NCBI RefSeq assembly: GCF_025499515.1
Contig: NZ_JAMKFA010000001.1
Location: forward strand, 124,001-188,000
Length of the DNA: 64,000 nucleotides
Origin: Flavobacterium odoriferum
Lineage (GTDB): Bacteria > Bacteroidota > Bacteroidia > Flavobacteriales > Flavobacteriaceae
Reading direction: 5' to 3'
Of the stretch, positions 1-7,760 are shown piece after piece. Position 1 is the first letter of the stretch, and each line of letters opens with the position of its first letter. A program made the position numbers and the translations under genes. Below the pieces are notes generated by a model, which was not told the DNA's origin, made no database searches, and saw nothing but the letters and a program-made list of their open reading frames with translations.

Positions 1-3000
1 TTGAACAGCTCCTGCTCCAACGCCTTTAACAGCTCCCATTCCGAAACGAACAGCATAATTTTCGTTTACTGTAAATTTATAATACGATTCATTCACATCT
101 GGACCTAAAACGGCTAATCCCATACGTTTACATTCTTCCATAAAAAACGAAACTTGCTTGATATCGTTCATGTTATTAGAAAGTACCGCAGCCATATATT
201 CTGCAGGATAATGCGCTTTTAAATAAGCCGTTTGATAAGCAATCCAAGCATAACAAGTAGAGTGCGATTTGTTGAAGGCATAACTTGCGAACGCTTCCCA
301 GTCTTTCCAAATTTTCTCTAAAATAACAGGGTCGTGACCTTTTTCTGCTGCTTGATTGATAAATTGAGGTTTCATTTTGTTCAAAACGTCAATTTGTTTT
401 TTACCCATCGCCTTACGCAAAACGTCGGCATCACCTTTTGAAAATCCGGCTAATTTTTGTGACAAAAGCATTACCTGCTCTTGGTAAACGGTAATTCCGT
501 AAGTTTCTGCTAAGTATTCTTCACACGCTTCTAAATCGTATTTGATTTCTTCTTCGCCGTTTTTTCTACGAACGAAAGAAGGAATATATTCCAATGGTCC
601 CGGACGATATAATGCATTCATGGCAATTAAATCGGCAAAAACAGTTGGTTTTAAGTCCTTCATGTATTTTTGCATTCCGGGCGATTCGTATTGGAAAACC
701 CCAACCGTTTCACCTCTTTGGAATAACTCATATGTTTTTTGGTCATCAATTAGAAAATTATCAGGGTCTAAGTCGATACCTAAACGATATTTCACCAATT
801 TCACCGTGTCTTTAATTAAGGTAAGGGTTTTTAATCCTAAGAAGTCCATCTTCAACAAACCAGCACTTTCAGCTACCGAGTTATCGAATTGCGTAACATA
901 TAAATCGGAATCTTTTGCCGTAGTAACAGGAACGAAATTGGTAATATCACTTGGCGTGATGATTACTCCACAAGCGTGAATTCCGGTGTTTCGCATGGAA
1001 CCTTCTAACACTTTTGCTTGCTGAATGGTTTCTCCTGCTAAATCTTCTGAGTTGGCAATCCCAATTAATTCTTTGACTTTATCAAATTCTTCCGAACGCA
1101 ATGCTTTTTTGACTTCACTTTCGTCTTCGGCTAAAAATCGGGCTAAATTCCATTTGGAAGGCATCATTCCTGGAATCAATTTGGCGATTCTATCGGCTTC
1201 GAATAATGGCAAATCTAGAACACGAGCGGTATCTCGAATCGCTGACTTCGTAGCCATTTTACCATAGGTAATAATTTGCGCCACCTGATTAGAACCGTAT
1301 TTATTGATTACATAATCCATGACACGACCACGACCTTCATCATCAAAATCGATATCAATATCGGGCATGGAAACACGGTCGGGATTTAAGAAACGCTCAA
1401 AAAGCAAATCGTACTTAATTGGGTCGATATTTGTAATTCCTAAACAATACGCAACTGCAGAACCCGCTGCAGAACCACGACCTGGGCCAACAGAAACATC
1501 CATTTTTCGGGCTTCGGCAATGAAATCTTGTACAATTAAGAAATAACCTGGATAACCGGAATTGGAAATCGTGAGCAATTCAAAATCCAAACGTTCTTTG
1601 ATGTCATCGGTTAATTCGGGGTAACGTTTTTCGGCTCCTTTGTAAGTTAAATGTCTTAAATAATTATTCTCGCCTCGCACGCCACCGTCTTCGGCATCTT
1701 CAGGAACTTCAAATTCATCAGGAATTTTAAATTTTGGAAGTAATACATCACGATATAAAGAATACGCTTCCACTTTATCAATAATTTCTTGAATATTGAT
1801 AATTGCTTCGGGTAAATCCGCAAAAAGTTGCTTCATTTCGTCACTCGATTTGAAATAATATTCCTGATTTGGCATCCCATAACGATAACCACGTCCGCGA
1901 CCAATTGGTGTTGCTTGTTTTTCACCATCTTTTACACACAATAAAATATCGTGCGCATTGGCATCTTCTTTATTAACGTAATAGGTATTGTTGGTTGCAA
2001 CCAATTTCACATTGTGCTTTTTCGCGAAAGCAATTAATGTTTGATTGACGCGATTTTCATCTTCTTGCTTGTGTCGCATTAATTCCAGATAGAAATCAGA
2101 ACCAAATTGCTCTTTCCACCAAATTAAAGCGTCTTCAGCTTGACTTTCACCGACATTCAGAATTTTACTTGGAATTTCTCCGTATAAATTCCCGGATAAA
2201 ACAATGATGTCATCTTTGTATTGCTCCACTACTTTTCTATCGATACGCGGAACGTAATAGAAACCATCGGTATAAGCAATTGAAGACATTTTGGCTAAAT
2301 TGTGATAGCCTTTTTTATTTTTTGCCAATAAAACTACTTGATAACCATTATCTTTCTTGGTCTTATCTTTATGATCGTCACAGATATTGAATTCGCAGCC
2401 TACAATAGGTTTAATTTCGGTTTCTGTTGGTTCTTCTCCTGCCTCAATTGCGGCTTCAATTTTTGCTTTAGCAGCTTTGTTATGATTCATAACAGCACTT
2501 ACAAAATGGAAAGCACCCATCATGTTTCCAGTATCGGTCATGGCTACCGCTGGCATTTTGAATTTTGCTGAAGCTTTCACCAAATCATTAATTGCAATGG
2601 TAGATTGCAAAACTGAAAACTGCGTATGATTGTGCAAATGCGCAAAAGCAGCGTCTTTTAAATCTGATTTTACTTCCTCTGAAATTGTGGTTTGAACTTC
2701 CTCTTGTTCAATTTTTTTCAAACGCACTCTGATTTCCTCAGAGGCTTGTTTCAGATTAATATGTTTTAATCCGATTAATTGAATTTCGCCCAGATTTTTT
2801 TCTCGGAAGCTTCTAAAATATTCTGGAGTTACATCTAACTCTTCTTTGGTAAAAACTTCTCTTTTGATTAACTCTAAAAAACAACGAGTAGTTGCTTCCA
2901 CATCGGCAGTTGCATTGTGCGCTTCTGCAAAAGGTTGGTTGAAAAGGTATTGATGTAATTCAGTTAATGTTGGTAATTTAAATCTTCCGCCACGACCACC

Positions 3001-3426
3001 TGGCAGTTTTAATAAACTGGCAGTAATTTCGGTACAAGTGTCTAAAACTGGCATTTTAGTCATATCGGAACCAATATTCATACGATGGAATTCGCATCCC
3101 ATTATATTAACATCGAATCCTACATTTTGCCCTACAATAAATTTCGTTTTTGAAAGTGCGATGTTGAATTTCTCTAAAACTTCCGATAAGAGAATTCCTT
3201 GCTCCATTGCCAATTCCGTAGAAATACCATGAATTCTTTCGGCATCATATGGAATATTAAAACCTTCGGGCTTTACCAAATAATCTTGGTGCTCGATAAG
3301 ATTTCCCATTTCGTCATGCAACTGCCATGCAATTTGAATACAACGAGGCCAGTTATCGGTATCGGTAATGGGTGCCGACCAACTGCGAGGTAATCCTGTG
3401 GTTTCTGTATCGAAAATTAAGTACAT
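1..3426 (-). CDS. dnaE: DNA polymerase III subunit alpha with N-terminal proofreading exonuclease domain (partial, C-terminus outside window)
   Basis: Replicative polymerase catalytic subunit. The reading frame starts at ATG 3426 and is open for 1142 codons to the window edge, so the C-terminal part is missing. Residues 1 to about 180 form a DEDDh exonuclease domain: DTETTG at residues 6-11, then VGQNVGFD, then AHNATADVEAT. A PHP domain begins at HLHNHTQFS (from residue 263), followed by the C-family polymerase palm with PDIDIDF (catalytic Asp689 and Asp691) and KMDFLGL (Asp861). In E. coli the exonuclease is a separate protein (DnaQ); here it is fused. The PHP motif reads HNHTQFSVLQ where many DnaE proteins have an Asp-Gly at the end. 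A TATTTTTG promoter box lies 53 bases upstream. The family and domain order are clear. Confidence 0.96.
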   Translation of the reverse strand, partial: MYLIFDTETTGLPRSWSAPITDTDNWPRCIQIAWQLHDEMGNLIEHQDYLVKPEGFNIPYDAERIHGISTELAMEQGILLSEVLEKFNIALSKTKFIVGQNVGFDVNIMGCEFHRMNIGSDMTKMPVLDTCTEITASLLKLPGGRGGRFKLPTLTELHQYLFNQPFAEAHNATADVEATTRCFLELIKREVFTKEELDVTPEYFRSFREKNLGEIQLIGLKHINLKQASEEIRVRLKKIEQEEVQTTISEEVKSDLKDAAFAHLHNHTQFSVLQSTIAINDLVKASAKFKMPAVAMTDTGNMMGAFHFVSAVMNHNKAAKAKIEAAIEAGEEPTETEIKPIVGCEFNICDDHKDKTKKDNGYQVVLLAKNKKGYHNLAKMSSIAYTDGFYYVPRIDRKVVEQYKDDIIVLSGNLYGEIPSKILNVGESQAEDALIWWKEQFGSDFYLELMRHKQEDENRVNQTLIAFAKKHNVKLVATNNTYYVNKEDANAHDILLCVKDGEKQATPIGRGRGYRYGMPNQEYYFKSSDEMKQLFADLPEAIINIQEIIDKVEAYSLYRDVLLPKFKIPDEFEVPEDAEDGGVRGENNYLRHLTYKGAEKRYPELTDDIKERLDFELLTISNSGYPGYFLIVQDFIAEARKMDVSVGPGRGSAAGSAVAYCLGITNIDPIKYDLLFERFLNPDRVSMPDIDIDFDDEGRGRVMDYVINKYGSNQVAQIITYGKMATKSAIRDTARVLDLPLFEADRIAKLIPGMMPSKWNLARFLAEDESEVKKALRSEEFDKVKELIGIANSEDLAGETIQQAKVLEGSMRNTGIHACGVIITPSDITNFVPVTTAKDSDLYVTQFDNSVAESAGLLKMDFLGLKTLTLIKDTVKLVKYRLGIDLDPDNFLIDDQKTYELFQRGETVGVFQYESPGMQKYMKDLKPTVFADLIAMNALYRPGPLEYIPSFVRRKNGEEEIKYDLEACEEYLAETYGITVYQEQVMLLSQKLAGFSKGDADVLRKAMGKKQIDVLNKMKPQFINQAAEKGHDPVILEKIWKDWEAFASYAFNKSHSTCYAWIAYQTAYLKAHYPAEYMAAVLSNNMNDIKQVSFFMEECKRMGLAVLGPDVNESYYKFTVNENYAVRFGMGAVKGVGAGAVQ

Positions 3427-3478
3427 CTATCTGATAATTAAGCTTTAGAAAAATTTAGAAGCTGATTTTGAATAAAAA

Positions 3479-3486
3479 CAAAAATA
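3479..3486 (-). promoter_or_regulatory. -7 promoter box for dnaE (TATTTTTG)
   Basis: Exact match to the Bacteroidetes -7 consensus TAnnTTTG read on the minus strand, 53 bases before the dnaE ATG. No convincing -33 TTG was identified at the usual spacing. Confidence 0.5.
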
Positions 3487-3524
3487 CATTTTAAGTTATT
3501 GAATGCCAATTTAAGTTATCAACA

Positions 3525-3561
3525 AAAACAAAAAACCACCTGAATTACTCCAGATGGTTTT
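3525..3561 (-). terminator. Rho-independent terminator of the DUF6252 lipoprotein gene
   Basis: On the minus strand an 11-bp stem (AAAACCATCTG with CAGGTGGTTTT, one G-T pair) is followed by a T-rich run, just past the stop of the gene at 3581. Confidence 0.75.
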
Positions 3562-3580
3562 AATATTTTTAAATTGTTTT

Positions 3581-4276
3581 TTAGAATGTTGAGAGTGGAA
3601 TCTTATAAAAAACACCTTCTGAGAAAGTTACAACATCTCCTTCTGCATTAACAACATTAAATTTGAATTTTCCAGTATATAAACCATTATCAACTTCTTC
3701 GATAGTGATTTCTCCATTACTTTGCTGAACATTAACAACTCTAAAAGTTGCATTTTCATCACCTCCAACTACAGTAACGATATCTCCAGCTACATATCCT
3801 TCACCTCTTGCTACAATAGTTACATTTGTTACAGCACCTGAAGCAGTTTGAGTAGCAACCCTTAGTCCTACACCTGAACCTCCGATCGTTTGCGCACCTG
3901 GAACACTTGTATAACCAGTTCCGCCTGTAATCATTCCAGATAATTTAAATGCTGGTCCTTCAACAGTTGTTGTATTGTAAAAATCTTCAAACCCATCGAT
4001 ATCATTAGTGTAAGACGCATGATTACCCAAATAATCATTTGTACCTAAAGTATAAGTTCCTGGATCAGAAGCGCTTGATTTTAGTACTACGGTTTCATAT
4101 GGTGTATAAGCAGTAATCGTCATTCCTCCATCACCATCGATAGAAACTCTTGCATCATTTGCTCTCCACTGCACATCATTCAATTTTGCTTGAAAAGCAG
4201 GAGTGTTAGTTTGTATATCTTGCTGACAAGAATTAAAGAATACTACTATTGCTATTAAAGAAAGAATTTTTTTCAT
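3581..4276 (-). CDS. DUF6252-type lipoprotein with an inserted GTGYT-type repeat module
   Basis: A 231-residue probable lipoprotein. The N-terminus MKKILSLIAIVVFFNSC is a lipoprotein signal with Cys17 as the lipidation site. The early part (AFQAKLNDVQWRANDARV, then ITITAYTPYETVVL) and the end (GLYTGKFKFNVVNAEGDVVTFSEGVFY) look like the DUF6252 family of small flavobacterial lipoproteins. Between them, roughly residues 110-172, sits a Gly/Thr/Val-rich segment of different character: GGTGYTSVPGAQTIGG, then GVGLRVAT, VTNVTIVARGEGY and GDIVTVVGG. This resembles repeat units seen in phage fibre and adhesin-like proteins, and it splits the DUF6252-like halves. Function unknown. The gene is isolated between dnaE and rpsP with its own promoter box and terminator. 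Confidence 0.8.
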   Translation of the reverse strand: MKKILSLIAIVVFFNSCQQDIQTNTPAFQAKLNDVQWRANDARVSIDGDGGMTITAYTPYETVVLKSSASDPGTYTLGTNDYLGNHASYTNDIDGFEDFYNTTTVEGPAFKLSGMITGGTGYTSVPGAQTIGGSGVGLRVATQTASGAVTNVTIVARGEGYVAGDIVTVVGGDENATFRVVNVQQSNGEITIEEVDNGLYTGKFKFNVVNAEGDVVTFSEGVFYKIPLSTF

Positions 4277-4305
4277 TGTGTTAAGTTCTAATTATAAGTA
4301 GGAAA

Positions 4306-4313
4306 CAAAAATA
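4306..4313 (-). promoter_or_regulatory. -7 promoter box (TATTTTTG) for the DUF6252 lipoprotein
   Basis: Exact TAnnTTTG match on the minus strand, about 30 bases before the ATG at 4276. Confidence 0.5.
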
Positions 4314-4392
4314 ACTTTTTTATCTAAATAAACACATATTAGTTCTAAAATATTTTTTTTGATAGTTAATATGTTTGTATTACAAAGTTTTA

Positions 4393-4400
4393 TATATTTG
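4393..4400 (+). promoter_or_regulatory. -7 promoter box (TATATTTG) for rpsP-rimM-trmN6
   Basis: Exact TAnnTTTG match followed by CACCC, 48 bases before the rpsP ATG. A TTTG at 4374-4377 is a possible -33 element, but its 15-bp spacing is shorter than the usual 17-23. Confidence 0.65.
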
Positions 4401-4415
4401 CACCCTTAAATAACC

Positions 4416-4430
4416 GAGGTCGAGAACCTC
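4416..4430 (+). promoter_or_regulatory. Small hairpin in the rpsP leader
   Basis: GAGGT and ACCTC form a perfect 5-bp stem around a CGAGA loop, inside the predicted 5' untranslated region and 18 bases before the rpsP start. It could mediate ribosomal-protein autoregulation, but this is inference from position only. Confidence 0.4.
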
Positions 4431-4447
4431 AAATTAATCACAAGATT

Positions 4448-5002
4448 ATGTCAGTAAAAATTAGATTACAAAGACACGGAAAAAAAGGGAAACCTTTTTA
4501 TTGGGTTGTTGCAGCAGATGCAAGATCAAAAAGAGATGGTAAATTCTTAGAGAAAATCGGAACTTACAATCCAAACACAAATCCAGCAACTATTGATTTA
4601 AACTTGGACAAAGCTGTTCAATGGTTACACAATGGGGCTCAACCAACTGATACTGCTAGAGCGATTCTTTCTTACAAAGGTGCTTTATTAAAACACCATT
4701 TAGATGGAGGTATCAGAAAAGGTGCTTTAACTCAAGAGCAAGCAGATGCTAAATTAGCAGCTTGGTTAGACGAAAAAGCTGGTAAAGTTGATGCAAAAAA
4801 ATCTGGTTTATCTAAAGCTGAAGCTGATGCAAAAGCAAAAGCTTTAAAAGCTGAACAAGAAGCAAACGCAAAACGTATTGCTGCTCAAGCTGAGGCTGCA
4901 AAAGCTGCTGAAGCTACAGAAGAAGTTGCTGAAGAAGTAGTTGAGGCTGCTGCAGAAGAAGCTCCTGCTGTTGAAGAAAACAACGAAGAAACTCAAGCAT
5001 AA
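4448..5002 (+). CDS. rpsP: 30S ribosomal protein S16 with long Ala/Glu-rich C-terminal extension
   Basis: Structural protein of the small ribosomal subunit. The N-terminus SVKIRLQRHGKKGKPFYWVV and the following DARSKRDGKFLEKIGTYNPN are the S16 core. The core accounts for roughly the first 80-90 residues. The rest of the 184 residues is a charged low-complexity tail (KAEADAKAKALKAEQEANAK, then an Ala/Glu-rich end), probably helical or disordered. Long S16 tails of this kind are common in Bacteroidetes, so I do not regard it as a fusion. First gene of an operon with rimM (15-bp gap) and trmN6, pairing ribosome assembly with RNA modification. Confidence 0.98.
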   Translation: MSVKIRLQRHGKKGKPFYWVVAADARSKRDGKFLEKIGTYNPNTNPATIDLNLDKAVQWLHNGAQPTDTARAILSYKGALLKHHLDGGIRKGALTQEQADAKLAAWLDEKAGKVDAKKSGLSKAEADAKAKALKAEQEANAKRIAAQAEAAKAAEATEEVAEEVVEAAAEEAPAVEENNEETQA

Positions 5003-5017
5003 TTTTACAGCGATTCC

Positions 5018-5545
5018 ATGCGTAAAGAAGATTGTTTCTATTTAGGTAAAATCGCAAAAAAATTTAGTTTCAAAGGGGAAGTATTGGCGTATTTAGACAC
5101 CGATGAACCCGAATTGTATCAAAATTTGGAATCAGTTTTTGTTGAAATCAACAAAAGTCTGGTTCCATTTTTTATTGAAAGTAGTTCGCTTCACAAAGAA
5201 AAATTCTTACGTGTTCGTTTTGAAGATATTCAAACCGAAGAAGAAGCAGACGAAATTATGGGAAGTGAAATCTATCTTCCACTTTCAATGTTACCAAAAT
5301 TAGAAGGAACCCAATTTTATTACCACGAAGTAATTGGATTTGATGTTATCGACCTAATGAGAGGAAACATCGGAAAAATTGTTGCTATTAACGATAGTGG
5401 CGCTCAACCACTTTTCGAAATTGATAAAAACGGAACTGAAATTTTAATTCCGCTTATTGATGATTTCATCATTGCACTTGATAGAGCAAACAAAACCATT
5501 ACTTTAGAAACTCCTGAAGGTTTGGTTGACCTTTATCTTGGATAA
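5018..5545 (+). CDS. rimM: Ribosome maturation factor RimM
   Basis: A 175-residue protein that assists 30S subunit maturation by binding S19 and the 16S rRNA head (family knowledge). The N-terminal RimM fold is recognisable from FYLGKIAKKFSFKGEVLAYLD and LRVRFEDIQTEEEADEIMGSE. The C-terminal PRC-barrel segment carries YYHEVIGFDVID, then GAQPLFEI and EILIPLIDDFI. Length is typical. It lies 15 bases after rpsP and 5 bases before the methyltransferase gene. The rpsP-rimM pairing is widespread in bacteria and supports the call. Confidence 0.96.
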   Translation: MRKEDCFYLGKIAKKFSFKGEVLAYLDTDEPELYQNLESVFVEINKSLVPFFIESSSLHKEKFLRVRFEDIQTEEEADEIMGSEIYLPLSMLPKLEGTQFYYHEVIGFDVIDLMRGNIGKIVAINDSGAQPLFEIDKNGTEILIPLIDDFIIALDRANKTITLETPEGLVDLYLG

Positions 5546-5550
5546 TTCCA

Positions 5551-6258
5551 ATGACTTTTACATTCAAACAATTTTCTGTTAATCAAGATCGTTGTGCTAT
5601 GAAAATTGGCACTGATGGTGTATTACTTGGCGCTTGGACTCCATTAATCAATAACCCATTCAATGTTTTAGATATTGGAGCTGGAACTGGAATTTTATCC
5701 TTGATGTTAGCCCAAAGAAGTAACGCCGAACAAATTGATGCAATTGAAATTGACGAAGATGCTTACGAACAATGCGTAGAAAATTTTGAAGCTTCTCCTT
5801 GGGGTGATAAATTATTTTGTTTTCATGCAGGTTTGGATGAATTTGTTGATGAACCAGAAGACGAATACGATTTAATTATTTCCAATCCGCCTTTTTATAC
5901 AGACGATTATAAAACTGATAATACTTCTAGAGATTTAGCACGTTTTGAAGACGCTTTACCTTTTGAAGAATTAATTGAAGCGGCTGCATTATTACTTTCG
6001 GATAACGGAATTTTTTCTGTGATTATTCCTTTTAAAGAAGAAGAGAGATTCGTTTCTTTATGTAAAGAATTGGATTTATTTCCATTAAAAATTACTCGTG
6101 TAAAAGGCACACCAACATCGGAAATCAAAAGAAGTTTATTGGCTTTTTGCAGAATGGAACAAACTCCTTTAATTGATGAGTTAGTCATTGAAATTTCTAG
6201 ACATATTTACACTCCTGAATACATCGAATTAACGAAAGAATTCTACTTGAAGATGTAA
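5551..6258 (+). CDS. trmN6: tRNA1(Val) (adenine(37)-N6)-methyltransferase
   Basis: A SAM-dependent methyltransferase of the TrmN6/YfiC family that makes N6-methyladenosine next to the anticodon of tRNA-Val. MKIGTDGVLLGAW near the N-terminus is typical of this family. The SAM-binding motif is LDIGAGTGILSLML (about residues 40-53). The N6-adenine methyltransferase catalytic motif NPPF occupies residues 112-115. It is the third gene of the rpsP operon (5-bp gap), again an RNA/ribosome function. Length of 235 residues is normal. Confidence 0.92.
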   Translation: MTFTFKQFSVNQDRCAMKIGTDGVLLGAWTPLINNPFNVLDIGAGTGILSLMLAQRSNAEQIDAIEIDEDAYEQCVENFEASPWGDKLFCFHAGLDEFVDEPEDEYDLIISNPPFYTDDYKTDNTSRDLARFEDALPFEELIEAAALLLSDNGIFSVIIPFKEEERFVSLCKELDLFPLKITRVKGTPTSEIKRSLLAFCRMEQTPLIDELVIEISRHIYTPEYIELTKEFYLKM

Positions 6259-6310
6259 CCCTAGCCCAGATGGTAGCGGCATCCTTTTTGTTTTTTCTTA
6301 CTCTTCTTTT
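6259..6310 (+). other. Possible repeated or structured RNA motif after the rpsP operon
   Basis: Directly after the trmN6 stop comes CCCTAGCCCAGATGGTAGCG followed by GCATCC and a T-rich run. GATG (6271-6274) and CATC form a short stem around GTAGCGG. From memory, related strings with a GCGGCATCC core occur repeatedly in Flavobacterium genomes, usually at 3' ends of genes. I see only this copy here and cannot verify the recollection. It may act as terminator, small RNA or repeat. Confidence 0.35.
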
Positions 6311-6326
6311 AAAACAAAATAACGAA

Positions 6327-6386
6327 ATGTCTTTAGAATTCGATAAAACAAAAAGATATAGCGAACAGCTGGAAAAAGCTTCTTAA
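6327..6386 (+). other. Very short open frame, possible gene remnant
   Basis: ATG at 6327 begins a 19-codon frame, MSLEFDKTKRYSEQLEKAS, ending TAA. Its composition looks coding-like (charged, amphipathic), but there is no promoter box and no recognisable homology. It may be a remnant of a degraded gene, a microprotein, or chance. Confidence 0.15.
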
Positions 6387-6406
6387 AAAATTATAACACT
6401 TGTTAA

Positions 6407-6437
6407 TTGATTTGTTAAAAATCTTTACTTACTTTTG
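6407..6437 (+). promoter_or_regulatory. Promoter (TTG - 20 bp - TACTTTTG) for acyl-CoA dehydrogenase
   Basis: TTG at 6407-6409 and TACTTTTG at 6430-6437 are spaced 20 bp, matching the Flavobacterium arrangement TTG-N17-23-TAnnTTTG. The box ends in the GTG that would otherwise look like a start codon, so translation should begin at ATG 6458. Confidence 0.75.
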
Positions 6438-6457
6438 TGACTTTCAAATCAAAAACT

Positions 6458-7636
6458 ATGAGACCAGACTTATTTCAATCTCCAGATTATTATTTATTAG
6501 ACGAATTATTATCTGACGAACATAAAATGGTGCGTGATGCTGCACGTGCTTGGGTAAAAAAAGAAGTATCTCCAATTATTGAAGAATACGCACAAAGAGC
6601 AGAATTTCCACATCAAATCGTAAAAGGTTTAGGAGAAATTGGTGGATTTGGTCCGTATATTCCTGTGGAATATGGCGGTGCTGGATTAGATCAAATTTCT
6701 TATGGATTAATCATGCAAGAAATTGAAAGAGGAGATTCAGGTGTACGTTCGACTTCATCTGTTCAATCTTCATTAGTTATGTATCCAATTTGGAAATACG
6801 GAAACGAAGAACAAAGAATGAAATATTTACCAAAATTAGCCACTGGAGAATTCATTGGTTGTTTTGGTTTAACTGAGCCAGATTTTGGTTCAAATCCAGG
6901 TGGAATGGTAACTAATTTTAAAGATATGGGCGATCATTATCTTTTAAATGGTGCTAAAATGTGGATTTCGAATGCGCCTTTTGCTGACATTGCAGTTGTT
7001 TGGGCTAAAAATGAAGAAGGAAGAATTCACGGATTAATCGTAGAAAGAGGAATGGAAGGTTTTTCAACTCCAGAAACACATAATAAATGGTCATTAAGAG
7101 CCTCTGCAACTGGAGAGCTTATTTTTGACAACGTAAAAGTTCCAAAAGAAAACTTATTACCAAACAAATCTGGATTAGGAGCACCACTAGGATGTTTAGA
7201 TTCAGCACGTTATGGAATTGCTTGGGGAGCGATTGGAGCAGCAATGGATTGTTATGATACCGCTTTACGTTATTCAAAAGAGCGTATTCAGTTTGACAAA
7301 CCAATTGGAGCAACTCAATTACAACAAAAGAAATTAGCTGAAATGATTACTGAAATCACGAAAGCGCAATTATTAACTTGGAGATTAGGTGTTTTAAGAA
7401 ACGAAGGAAAAGCTACTACAGCCCAAATTTCGATGGCGAAAAGAAACAATGTTGATATGGCGTTAACAATTGCTCGTGATGCGCGTCAAATGCTTGGAGG
7501 AATGGGAATTACAGGTGAATATTCTATCATGAGACACATGATGAATTTAGAATCTGTAGTAACTTATGAAGGAACACACGACATTCACTTGTTAATTACA
7601 GGTATGGATGTAACTGGTTTCCCTGCATTCAAATAA
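6458..7636 (+). CDS. Acyl-CoA dehydrogenase, glutaryl-CoA dehydrogenase-like
   Basis: An FAD-dependent dehydrogenase of 392 residues that would introduce a 2,3-double bond in an acyl-CoA. The family signatures are GCFGLTEPDFGSNPGGM (FAD/substrate region) and ARDARQMLGGMGITGEY. The C-terminal VVTYEGTHDIHLLITG carries the catalytic Glu in YEGT exactly as in glutaryl-CoA dehydrogenases. This points to glutaryl-CoA, and so lysine or tryptophan breakdown, but substrate cannot be settled from motifs alone. The start was set at ATG 6458 because an upstream GTG lies inside the promoter box. Followed by a strong terminator, so monocistronic. Confidence 0.92.
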   Translation: MRPDLFQSPDYYLLDELLSDEHKMVRDAARAWVKKEVSPIIEEYAQRAEFPHQIVKGLGEIGGFGPYIPVEYGGAGLDQISYGLIMQEIERGDSGVRSTSSVQSSLVMYPIWKYGNEEQRMKYLPKLATGEFIGCFGLTEPDFGSNPGGMVTNFKDMGDHYLLNGAKMWISNAPFADIAVVWAKNEEGRIHGLIVERGMEGFSTPETHNKWSLRASATGELIFDNVKVPKENLLPNKSGLGAPLGCLDSARYGIAWGAIGAAMDCYDTALRYSKERIQFDKPIGATQLQQKKLAEMITEITKAQLLTWRLGVLRNEGKATTAQISMAKRNNVDMALTIARDARQMLGGMGITGEYSIMRHMMNLESVVTYEGTHDIHLLITGMDVTGFPAFK

Positions 7637-7660
7637 TTGAACAATAGATAAAATTGATAC

Positions 7661-7691
7661 AAAATGCTTCTCTTTTTAGGGAAGCATTTTT
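7661..7691 (+). terminator. Terminator of acyl-CoA dehydrogenase gene
   Basis: A perfect 10-bp stem, AAAATGCTTC with GAAGCATTTT, with a 10-base loop ending in a T run. Confidence 0.85.
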
Positions 7692-7698
7692 ACATTTG
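7691..7698 (+). promoter_or_regulatory. -7 promoter box (TACATTTG) for DUF3050 gene
   Basis: Exact TAnnTTTG, starting immediately after the terminator stem of the preceding gene and 62 bases before ATG 7761. Confidence 0.6.
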
Positions 7699-7760
7699 TA
7701 GTGTACGGATTCCAAACCAAAAAAGGTCGGAATTTCGTATATAGAAATAAAAATTGCCCT

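Noticed and set aside
3581..4276. GTGYT-repeat lipoprotein as part of a prophage
   Set aside because: Single gene with lipoprotein signal, its own promoter and terminator, and housekeeping neighbours; no phage genes nearby.
4700..5002. S16 C-terminal tail as a gene fusion
   Set aside because: Low-complexity Ala/Glu/Lys tails on S16 are usual in Bacteroidetes and no domain is visible.
5907..6188. Antisense open frames over trmN6, leuS, dnaE and other genes
   Set aside because: They lie wholly inside clear genes on the opposite strand or another frame and show no domain or promoter.
6437..6457. GTG/TTG codons as start sites for the acyl-CoA dehydrogenase and several other genes
   Set aside because: They coincide with the final TTTG of promoter boxes TAnnTTTG; ATG codons shortly after give proper N-termini or signal peptides.
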